Positions 18,220 to 25,341 of a DNA stretch of 64,000 nucleotides are shown in pieces. Location of the stretch: positions 1,674,001-1,738,000 of the forward strand of contig NZ_CANLVF010000001.1 of assembly GCF_947494555.1 (NCBI RefSeq). The letters run 5' to 3'. Every line of letters begins with the position of its first letter. Positions within the stretch are counted from its first letter, which is position 1. Source of the stretch: an uncultured Roseibium sp. Its GTDB lineage: Bacteria > Pseudomonadota > Alphaproteobacteria > Rhizobiales > Stappiaceae. The position numbers and the translations under genes are program-made. Below the pieces are notes generated by a model. It worked only from the letters and a program-made list of their open reading frames with translations, was not told the DNA's origin and searched no databases.

Positions 18220-18873
18220 ATGACCTATTCGACCATTTTGTTCGACCTTGACGGAACGCTCACGGATCCGTTCGAAGGCATCACCCGCTCCATTCAGCAT
18301 GCGCTCGACAAAATGGACGCACCGGTTCCGGACGCCAAGGAACTCCACTGGTGCATCGGGCCGCCGCTCTGGGACAGTTTCGAAGTGCTCTTAAACACGT
18401 CTCACAGGCCCGAACTCGATCGCGCCGTGGCGCACTACCGGGAGCGCTATACCGTTCAGGGCCTGTTCGAGAACACACTGATAGACGGCATCCCGCAAGC
18501 GTTGCTGTCGCTTCGCGACGCGGGGCTTGATTTGCATGTGTGCACGTCGAAGCCTCATGCTTATGCCGGCAAAATCGTTGAGCATTTCGAACTGACGCCG
18601 CACTTCGGCAAGGTTTACGGGTCTGAACTGAGTGGTGAACGCTCGGCAAAAACCGAGCTCATTGCTCATATCCTGGAAGAAGAAGGTCTCAAGGCTTCGG
18701 AAACGGTGATGATCGGTGACAGGAAGCACGACCTCATCGGCGCGAACGCAAACGGCGTGGCGGCCATCGGTGTGTTATGGGGATATGGCAGCCGGGAAGA
18801 GCTGGAAGCTGAAGGCCCGATCCTCGTTGCCGAAAAACCGCAGGATATATTATCGTTACTTCAGTCTAAGTAG
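18220..18873 (+). CDS. HAD-superfamily hydrolase, Gph-like phosphatase
   Basis: This is a 217-residue subclass IA phosphatase. Motif I is LFDLDGTLTDP (nucleophile Asp9, Asp11), motif II CTSKP, motif III the Lys in RSAKTELI, and motif IV MIGDRKHDLIGANANG. The DPFEGITRSIQHAL stretch after motif I is typical of phosphoglycolate phosphatase-like or 5'-nucleotidase-like enzymes. The substrate is not certain. ATG 18220 is preferred because upstream in-frame codons (from 18145) would run through the terminator hairpin. It is followed by acylphosphatase on the same strand. Confidence 0.83.
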   Translation: MTYSTILFDLDGTLTDPFEGITRSIQHALDKMDAPVPDAKELHWCIGPPLWDSFEVLLNTSHRPELDRAVAHYRERYTVQGLFENTLIDGIPQALLSLRDAGLDLHVCTSKPHAYAGKIVEHFELTPHFGKVYGSELSGERSAKTELIAHILEEEGLKASETVMIGDRKHDLIGANANGVAAIGVLWGYGSREELEAEGPILVAEKPQDILSLLQSK

Positions 18874-18960
18874 CGAAGCATGTGCTCCACTTATTCACCG
18901 CATGAACAGATTGTGGTGGTGGTGCCGGGTCTCGCCCTCGAGTTGGATTGAAGGAATGTC

Positions 18961-19248
18961 ATGGAGGCGGATGCCTTGACCGTTCACGTACTCATCGAAG
19001 GCCGCGTCCAAGGGGTCGGGTTTCGGGGCTGGTGCGCGGAGGAGGCACTCCGCAGAGGCCTTGCCGGATGGGTTCGCAATCGCAAGTCCGGCGCTGTCGA
19101 AGCGGTTTTTTCAGGGGCGCCGAACCAGGTCGCCGATATGCTCCAAGCAGTCACGAAGGGGCCGAGATTTGCCCGGGTGAACGCGGTCAATGACCTTGAT
19201 CCAGTCGAAACGCCGAGCGGCCGTTTTGAGGTCAGGGAAACTGCGTAG
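18961..19248 (+). CDS. acyP: Acylphosphatase
   Basis: Acylphosphatase hydrolyses carboxyl-phosphate bonds of small molecules. The 95-residue product has both signature motifs: GRVQGVGFRGW, with the phosphate-binding loop and catalytic Arg22, and GLAGWVRNRKSGAVEAVF, with catalytic Asn40. It fills the whole length of this small alpha/beta fold. ATG at 18961 follows AAGGAATGTC. It lies 88 bases after the HAD gene and may be cotranscribed. Confidence 0.93.
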   Translation: MEADALTVHVLIEGRVQGVGFRGWCAEEALRRGLAGWVRNRKSGAVEAVFSGAPNQVADMLQAVTKGPRFARVNAVNDLDPVETPSGRFEVRETA

Positions 19249-19386
19249 CGAGTTGGCCTTTGGCCGAAAATATATATCAATCCTGAAGTTCAATATTGAT
19301 CTGTCACGTAAATATCGCAATCATCTGATTTCTCGTATGTATCAATCGGAATCTTGTTCCGAACTGCGCAGCCAGGGAGAAATCAC

Positions 19387-20607
19387 GTGAAAATTGCGAT
19401 ACTCGGTGGAGATGGTTTTGTCGGGTGGCCCACGTCGTTGCATCTGTCCGCTCTTGGGCACGAAGTTCATGTTATCGACAATCTGAGCCGGCGCTGGATA
19501 GATGCGGAACTTGGTGTTCAGTCGCTGACGCCGATGGACTCCATTCAGGAACGCACGCGCATCTGGAAGCAGGAGACGGGCAACACGATCCAGTTTCATC
19601 TGATCGATATCGCAGAGACCTACGAGGTTTTCAAAAGCTGGCTGTCGGACAACCGCCCGGACGCGATCATTCACTTCGCCGAACAGCGGGCTGCGCCGTA
19701 TTCGATGAAGTCCGACCAGCACAAGAACTACACGGTCAACAACAACGTCAACGCGACCCATCATCTCCTGAACGCCATGGTAGAGCTGGAGCTCGATGCG
19801 CACCTCATTCACCTCGGTACGATGGGCGTTTATGGCTATTCGAATGTCGGTGCAGCCATTCCCGAAGGCTATCTGAACGTTGATGTTGAAACGCTTTCAG
19901 GCGGCGCGGCGCGGCAGGAAATTCTCTACCCGGCAAACCCGGGCTCGATCTATCACATGACGAAGTGTCTCGATCAGCTTCTGTTTCAGTTCTATGCCAA
20001 GAATGACGGCCTCAGGATCACGGACCTGCACCAGGGAATTGTCTGGGGCACGCATACGGATCAGACCCGGCGTCACAAGCAGCTGATCAACCGGTTCGAC
20101 TATGACGGCGACTATGGAACCGTGTTGAACCGGTTTCTGATCCAGGCGGCCATTGGGTACCCGTTGACCGTGCATGGAACAGGCGGACAGACACGTGCCT
20201 TCATCCACATCCAGGATTCAGTGCGCTGTATCGAGCTTGCCCTGAAGAACCCTCCGCAGAACGGGGATCGTGTGAAGGTCTTCAACCAGATGACGGAAAC
20301 CCACCGGGTGAGGGATCTCGCGGAAATGATCTCGGGGCTGACCGGCGCGCGCGTGGCCTATCTTCCCAATCCGCGCAAGGAAGCGCCGGAAAACGACCTC
20401 GTCGTTGAAAACAAGCAGTTTCTGGAGCTGGGTCTCGACCCGATCAAGCTGGAGGACGGGCTGTTGTCTGAAGTCGTCGACGTCGCGAAGGCCTTTGCCT
20501 ATCGGGTGGACCGAAGCCGGGTGCCTGCCGTTTCGGCCTGGACCAGAGAGATCGCAACGGAAATCGAACACGATCCGGAGCATCCCAGACTGAAATCGGT
20601 CTCCTGA
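19387..20607 (+). CDS. sqdB: UDP-sulfoquinovose synthase
   Basis: SqdB converts UDP-glucose and sulfite to UDP-sulfoquinovose, the head-group donor for the sulfolipid SQDG. The 406-residue SDR-fold enzyme starts VKIAILGGDGFVGWPTSLHL, with the NAD-binding glycine loop. It has the large SqdB-specific insertion with NLSRRWIDAELGVQSLTP, the active-site TMGVYGYS, and the Tyr-x3-Lys in SIYHMTK. HQGIVWGTHTDQTRRH is also typical. GTG 19387 follows AGGGAGA; an ATG further upstream (19354) lacks a site. It heads an sqdB-sqdD-sqdC operon with an eight-base gap to sqdD. Confidence 0.93.
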   Translation: MKIAILGGDGFVGWPTSLHLSALGHEVHVIDNLSRRWIDAELGVQSLTPMDSIQERTRIWKQETGNTIQFHLIDIAETYEVFKSWLSDNRPDAIIHFAEQRAAPYSMKSDQHKNYTVNNNVNATHHLLNAMVELELDAHLIHLGTMGVYGYSNVGAAIPEGYLNVDVETLSGGAARQEILYPANPGSIYHMTKCLDQLLFQFYAKNDGLRITDLHQGIVWGTHTDQTRRHKQLINRFDYDGDYGTVLNRFLIQAAIGYPLTVHGTGGQTRAFIHIQDSVRCIELALKNPPQNGDRVKVFNQMTETHRVRDLAEMISGLTGARVAYLPNPRKEAPENDLVVENKQFLELGLDPIKLEDGLLSEVVDVAKAFAYRVDRSRVPAVSAWTREIATEIEHDPEHPRLKSVS

Positions 20608-20615
20608 GGTCCGCG

Positions 20616-21482
20616 ATGACTGACGGTCCCAGCTTTGACCACGCCCCAGGGTCGCGCACTGCCTACGTGACCCTGGTCACCAACAGGGACTACGTGCTCG
20701 GCGCGACGGCTCTGTTGCGGTCCCTGCGGCGGACGGAGACCGAAGCCGACCTTGTGGTATTGTGCACACCCGGTGTCTACGACGACGATCTTGCAGCCCT
20801 TTCGCCATTTTCGCCGCGTCTGGGCCATTGTGAGCGCCTGCCGACATCGCAAGCGTTCAATGAGAGGCACGAAAGGGGCAGGCTCCACAAGGCGGCGCCG
20901 TTCACCAAGGGCGGAAAACCGTCCTTCCATACGCCGCTCGACAATTTAGCAAAGCTGAGGCTCTGGCAGCTTGAAGAGTATGAGCGCGTCGTCTTCATCG
21001 ATGCGGACGCCCTGGTGCTTCAAAACTGCGACAAGCTGTTCGAATTCCCAGAATTCTGTGCAGCTCCGAATGTCTATGAGAGCCTCAGAGACTTCCACCG
21101 GTTGAACAGCGGGGTCTTCACGGCGCGGCCAAACAAGGCAACCTACGGCAAGATGCTGGAAGTACTCGACCGGCCGGACAGCTTCTGGTGCCGCACGGAC
21201 CAGACCTTTCTGGAGCACTATTTTCCCGGCTGGCATGGTTTGCCGGTTTTTTACAACATGCTTCAATATGTCTGGTTCAATCTGCCGGACCTTTGGAGCT
21301 GGCAGCAGATCCACATTCTGCATTATCAATACGAGAAACCCTGGCAGGCGGGCCACGACAAAACCGACCGTCTCAAGCCCCTGATCGATCTCTGGCAGGC
21401 CTTTGCGACCGGTGAGGGGATCCCGGCGGACACGACCTTGTTGCCTGGGCCATCGGAATGGGCGGATCAAAAGGCGTCCTGA
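20616..21482 (+). CDS. sqdD: Sulfolipid-operon glycosyltransferase SqdD (GT8-like)
   Basis: The 288-residue protein is a glycogenin-like GT-A fold glycosyltransferase. It has YVTLVTNRDYVLGATALLRSL at the nucleotide end, LRLWQLEEYERVVFIDADALVL with the DxD-like metal motif, and FNSGVF-like LNSGVFTARPNK. In Rhodobacter sphaeroides sqdD lies between sqdB and sqdC and is thought to transfer sulfoquinovose from UDP to diacylglycerol. The same gene order here supports that role. Its stop overlaps the sqdC start by one base (TGATG). Confidence 0.88.
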   Translation: MTDGPSFDHAPGSRTAYVTLVTNRDYVLGATALLRSLRRTETEADLVVLCTPGVYDDDLAALSPFSPRLGHCERLPTSQAFNERHERGRLHKAAPFTKGGKPSFHTPLDNLAKLRLWQLEEYERVVFIDADALVLQNCDKLFEFPEFCAAPNVYESLRDFHRLNSGVFTARPNKATYGKMLEVLDRPDSFWCRTDQTFLEHYFPGWHGLPVFYNMLQYVWFNLPDLWSWQQIHILHYQYEKPWQAGHDKTDRLKPLIDLWQAFATGEGIPADTTLLPGPSEWADQKAS

Positions 21483-22351
21483 TGCAAGTTCTGATCACGG
21501 GAGCGGGCGGCACGGTCGGGCGGTTTTTGACGGAGCGGATGCTGCTTGACGGCCACCGCGTCACGTCCCTTGGCCGCAAGCCGATTGAGAATCGGCCGGC
21601 TCGATTTGCGCCTTTTGATCTTACCGACAGCGAACCCCAGCTGCCGGTGGCCGATGCGCTCATCCATTGTGCACTTCACCATGAGCCCGGAAAGTTTCGC
21701 GGCGGCGAGGGGCAAGATCCGGAGCGATTCTGGCGCTTGAACGTGGAGGGAACAGCTTCCCTTTTTCAGGCCGCAAAGAGATCCGGCTGCCGGTCGGCCG
21801 TCTTTCTTTCCAGCCGCGCGGTCTATGGCGATCAGCGGCAGGGTGAAGCCCTTTTGGAAACCGACCCACCGGCGCCGGATACGCACTATGGCAAGGTGAA
21901 GCTTGCCGGAGAAAAGCACCTTGAAGCGCTCTGTGACACCGGCTTTTCTGGGGCCGCGTTGAGAGCAACCGGCGTCTACGGCATGCCGCCAGGGATGACG
22001 CGGCACAAGTGGACTGATCTCTTTGAAAGCTTTGTGTCCAGCGCGGAAATTGCGCCTCGTTGCGCGACGGAAGTGCACGGCGAGGATCTGGCGTCCGCGC
22101 TGTCGCTGGTTCTGAAGCACCTTGAAACAGCGCGCAGGTTTGAAACCTTCAACGTCTCTGATCTTGTTCTTGACCGGGCCGAACTCTTACAGATGTTCAG
22201 CGTCGCCAGAGGAATGGACGGTAGCCTTCCGGCCAAATCAGTCTCGCTGCCGGGTGTCATGGATACCGCAAAACTCCGGCGGCTCGGCTGGCGCCCTGGC
22301 GGGATGGCAAAACTGAACTCTTTTTTGGAGGCTTGCTGCGCGCAATCCTGA
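21482..22351 (+). CDS. sqdC: SqdC-like NAD-dependent epimerase/reductase-fold protein
   Basis: The 289-residue protein is an extended SDR with GAGGTVGRFLTERML as the dinucleotide loop, FLSSRAVYGDQ as the active-site Ser strand, and Tyr-x3-Lys in HYGKVKL. R. sphaeroides sqdC has the same position and fold, and is linked to sulfolipid synthesis with an unclear catalytic role. The assignment rests on operon order and on fold rather than on a unique motif. ATG 21482 overlaps the sqdD stop. Its 3' end is six bases from convergent lipB. Confidence 0.8.
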   Translation: MQVLITGAGGTVGRFLTERMLLDGHRVTSLGRKPIENRPARFAPFDLTDSEPQLPVADALIHCALHHEPGKFRGGEGQDPERFWRLNVEGTASLFQAAKRSGCRSAVFLSSRAVYGDQRQGEALLETDPPAPDTHYGKVKLAGEKHLEALCDTGFSGAALRATGVYGMPPGMTRHKWTDLFESFVSSAEIAPRCATEVHGEDLASALSLVLKHLETARRFETFNVSDLVLDRAELLQMFSVARGMDGSLPAKSVSLPGVMDTAKLRRLGWRPGGMAKLNSFLEACCAQS

Positions 22352-22357
22352 AACTTG

Positions 22358-23071
22358 TCAGTCTTGCGTATGCGTAACCGGCCCGAAAATTTTCTCAAAC
22401 TCGGCGCGCAGCACACTGTCGTTCTCGGCCATGGTCACGGGAATGCCGAGATCGACCAGACTGGTGACACCATGCTCCGTCACACCGCAGGGCACAATGC
22501 CGGAGAAGTGCTCCAGGTCCGGTTCCACGTTGAAGCTGACCCCGTGAAACGAGACCCATTTGCGCAACCGGATACCGATTGCGGCGATCTTGTCTTCAAT
22601 ATCATGGCCGCGATCAGGACGCCGGACCCAGACGCCAACGCGGTCCTCGCGGCGTTCGCCGCGGATGTGATAATGCCAGAGCGTATTGATGAGCCAGGCT
22701 TCGAGCGCGGAGACAAAGGCCCTGACGTCCTGCTGACGCCGCTTCAGGTCCAGCATGACATATGCAACGCGCTGACCCGGCCCGTGATAGGTGTGCTGTC
22801 CGCCGCGGCCGGCCCGGTAGACGGGGAAGCGGTCCGGCGCGACGAGATCGCTGTCGCTTGAGCTGGTGCCGGCGGTGTAAAGAGGCGGGTGCTCGAGCAG
22901 CCAGACAAGCTCGCTTGCCTCGCCTGAAATGATTCTCTTGACCCGTTCATCCATTTCAAGGAGCGCTGTCTCATAGTCGACGAGATCGTCAGAAATACGC
23001 CACTCAACAGGCTCAGTCCCGGAAATCGGCAGAAAACTGAAGGAAATCGTGTCTCTTTCGACAGGTGACAT
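22358..23071 (-). CDS. lipB: Octanoyl-[ACP]:protein N-octanoyltransferase
   Basis: LipB moves octanoyl from acyl carrier protein to lipoyl-domain lysines, the first step of endogenous lipoate synthesis. The 237-residue product contains [19 protein letters not shown], the family signature, Lys161 ([10 protein letters not shown]) and Cys195 ([15 protein letters not shown]), the Cys/Lys catalytic dyad. Start 23071 gives the usual length; the open frame extends upstream past the divergent fliN-like start and has no domain. It is divergent from the fliN-like gene. Confidence 0.93.
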   Translation of the reverse strand: MSPVERDTISFSFLPISGTEPVEWRISDDLVDYETALLEMDERVKRIISGEASELVWLLEHPPLYTAGTSSSDSDLVAPDRFPVYRAGRGGQHTYHGPGQRVAYVMLDLKRRQQDVRAFVSALEAWLINTLWHYHIRGERREDRVGVWVRRPDRGHDIEDKIAAIGIRLRKWVSFHGVSFNVEPDLEHFSGIVPCGVTEHGVTSLVDLGIPVTMAENDSVLRAEFEKIFGPVTHTQD

Positions 23072-23167
23072 GTGGATGACACTTCTTTGTTTTTTGAGCT
23101 GGCTGGCCGGGCCGTGATATGGTGAGGCGCTGGCGGGTATCGCCCTATTTAAGGATCCTGACGTCCG

Positions 23168-23434
23168 ATGACCACCTTTGACGAAATCAAAGTCGATATT
23201 TCCGTTGTGCTTGGCGAGAGCGAAATGCCGGTTCATCAGCTTCTTCGCATGGGCCGGGGCGCGGTGATCGATCTGGATGTGGCCGAAGACGATGACGTCA
23301 AGATCTACGCGAACAATACGCTGGTCGCGCGCGGGCAGGTGGTTCTGCTGGGTGAACGTATCGGGATCTCGATAACGGAAATACTGATGCGTCCGCCTGA
23401 AGTCCGCCCGATGCGCACCGACGGGCCGCTCTGA
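23168..23434 (+). CDS. Short FliN-like flagellar motor switch protein
   Basis: FliN forms the bottom of the flagellar C-ring together with FliM. The 88-residue product is essentially one SpoA/FliN domain: [24 protein letters not shown], then [30 protein letters not shown], with the conserved G-x-V and G-x3-G positions. It lacks the N-terminal extension of standard FliN. No other flagellar gene is in the window, so it may be an auxiliary motor protein. It is divergent from lipB. Confidence 0.75.
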   Translation: MTTFDEIKVDISVVLGESEMPVHQLLRMGRGAVIDLDVAEDDDVKIYANNTLVARGQVVLLGERIGISITEILMRPPEVRPMRTDGPL

Positions 23435-23555
23435 AGCTACGGAAAAGAAAAACAGTGTCCTTGTGAATTATTGTATTTTCGGCCCTTGCGCCCCCAAAGC
23501 CCTTTTGCTACATGGGGCGCCTCGACGCTGAACAGCGCCGAAAACAATCGAATAT

Positions 23556-23642
23556 GCGGTCGTGGCGGAATTGGTAGACGCGCAGCGTTGAGGTCGCTGT
23601 GGGGTAAAACCCGTGGAAGTTCGAGTCTTCTCGACCGCACCA
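23556..23642 (+). tRNA. tRNA-Leu (anticodon GAG)
   Basis: The acceptor stem GCGGTCG pairs with CGACCGC, followed by discriminator A and encoded CCA. The anticodon stem CAGCG/CGCTG encloses TTGAGGT with anticodon GAG, which reads CUC and CUU leucine codons. A long variable arm (TGGGG..CCC) and a T-loop TTCGAGT are present, as expected for a class II tRNA. An intrinsic terminator follows about 28 bases downstream. Confidence 0.96.
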
Positions 23643-23669
23643 TTCGATGGTTTAGATTTGTTTCAAAGG

Positions 23670-23691
23670 GCCACTTTCGAGTGGCTTTTTT
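23670..23691 (+). terminator. Intrinsic terminator after tRNA-Leu
   Basis: GCCACT, loop TTCG and AGTGGC form a perfect six-pair stem with a stable tetraloop, followed at once by six T residues. Confidence 0.88.
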
Positions 23692-24030
23692 GATTTCTGC
23701 TCCTCTTATCAGCTCATTGTTATCAATCTGCCGTGCCGGGCCTTCCCAAAGAGGGCCCTGATCGGATATCTGAAGTTTTCTGGGCAAATAACTCTTAGAG
23801 ACATGGCCAGTTTCACTATTGGCTGACTTGCAACATTTGATGCACGTTCTCTACGTTGCCGGTATCCCATGACCGCGTGTCAATCTGTAAGGGCTGCCAC
23901 ACGCTTTGCGGCATCTGTGCAACCGCCAAAGTAAAACAGTGTCCCGAACCGCATTTGGCAATAAATAACGATTAGCGCGACCCTTACGAGGAGCATCTTG
24001 TTCCAGCCATCGGCTGTCGGATTTGAAAGA
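23692..24030. other. Intergenic region without a supported gene
   Basis: About 340 bases between the tRNA terminator and the end of the second CTERM gene. I see no coding frame with a ribosome-binding site and no clear RNA structure. Confidence 0.4.
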
Positions 24031-24735
24031 TCAGTAGCGATGCTTCCTTCGCGCTACGACGCCCAAACCGACCAAAGTCGTCAGGAGGAGTGGCAGCCCT
24101 GCAGGCAGGGGGACGACAGAAACTTTCGCAATCTCGACTCGGAAGTTATCGAATCCCGCAGTGTTTGTCGAAGGCGTACCGAAGGTGCCGTTACTGGCAA
24201 AAAAGCCGAATGACATGACGCCGCCGTTCCCTGAGAAATCGAGCGTGCCGCCACTGATCGGGTTGAACTGTAGCGAACTCAGAGGCCCGGTTGTTAGTCC
24301 AACCCAGCCTGAGCCGTTGAGAACCTGGCCCAGTCCAAAGGTGAAAAAATTTCCGTCCTGTCGAACAACAGCCCCGGCACCCATTGCTCCGGCGGGACCG
24401 CTTACTGCATTCAGATCAAAACTGAAATTGAGCGACCCTATCGCGCCCTGACCAGACGGATCGTAGGTCGCGGCTTCGTAGATATGTGCTGCAGCGACAT
24501 TCGAAGCCACTGCTGTGCTGACTTGGCTCACAATTGTACGAAATGCGCCAGGATTGCCCCCGTTTGCGACTTGTGTGCCCGAGAAGACAAAGCTGTCATT
24601 GGGTGTGTTGTCCGCAATTTCCGTGGCAGACCAATTGATGTTTACGAATTCAGTATCGCTGATAACCGTCGCGCCCAAAGCGGTGACAGGTGCGAATACG
24701 GAAAGAATTAGTGCTGCCAAGAGAGATCTAATCAT
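24031..24735 (-). CDS. Secreted VPLPA-CTERM protein
   Basis: The 234-residue protein has a signal peptide (MIRSLLAALILSVFAPVTALG). Its C-terminus is a textbook VPLPA-CTERM signal: VVPLPAGLPLL, a hydrophobic helix (LLLTTLVGLGVVA) and the basic tail RRKHRY. In alphaproteobacteria such tails are recognised by a dedicated exosortase. The body is Gly/Asn/Ser rich and looks like a beta sandwich (FSFDLNAVSG, GNFFTFGLGQ). It shares only the sorting signal with the protein at 552-1262. Its role, perhaps in surface or matrix, is not known. Confidence 0.85.
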   Translation of the reverse strand: MIRSLLAALILSVFAPVTALGATVISDTEFVNINWSATEIADNTPNDSFVFSGTQVANGGNPGAFRTIVSQVSTAVASNVAAAHIYEAATYDPSGQGAIGSLNFSFDLNAVSGPAGAMGAGAVVRQDGNFFTFGLGQVLNGSGWVGLTTGPLSSLQFNPISGGTLDFSGNGGVMSFGFFASNGTFGTPSTNTAGFDNFRVEIAKVSVVPLPAGLPLLLTTLVGLGVVARRKHRY

Positions 24736-25341
24736 ATTATTACCCTGCGCTAGTTATTGATATTTATTTAATCGAGTTTAATAAACTGGTATCTATCATA
24801 TCGTCTAAACTTAAAACGATATTAGCAAAAATCATCAATATTTTCAAATATCTTTGTTTGTCTGGTTGTGTGGCTTCGGTCACAGTAATCCTTGCAGTAT
24901 TTCACTCTGCAAATGAAATGCGGGCAATGTCGCGCCCTTGCTCAGCCTCGGTATCAAATTTCCGAGGCTTACTGCGATGATAACTAAAGTCAGAACGGGA
25001 ATACCGGAGCCAATCTTTGCCATGTGCTGGCCGGGTCATACACCGCAAGGGGAGCTGCAAAGCCTTATTTCTGTTGGATCTTTTTCAGAAACCTTCGAGC
25101 GCGTCGTCACGGCCTGCGGCTTTCCCCTTTTACTGCGAACGGTTTTTTGAGTTTTTGTGGGATTGTCAGCAAGATGAACTCTCACCAAACAAGTGCACCA
25201 GATCATCCCGCCGTTGCACACTCCTGAAACATGTGTGCACCTGCGCCGTTTAGCCATGCATTTATCGGGCTTCCCAGATAGGTCCCTTGCGGGGTATCGA
25301 TAGTTTCAGATTTTTCAAATTTGAAAGTTGCCGGGTAAGCG
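24736..25341. other. AT-rich intergenic region with one hairpin
   Basis: This 606-base gap between two divergent genes is AT-rich near 24760-24860. It contains short self-complementary AT stretches such as AGTTTAATAAACT. A perfect eight-pair hairpin lies at 24944-24969 (listed separately). No coding frame with a ribosome-binding site is visible, and the helicase is blocked upstream by TAA at 25336. Confidence 0.45.
24944..24969. other. Inverted repeat AGCCTCGG / CCGAGGCT
   Basis: Two perfect eight-base arms flank a ten-base AT-rich loop. There is no T-run of note on either side. It may be a terminator for an unseen short transcript or an RNA structure in the helicase leader. Confidence 0.4.
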
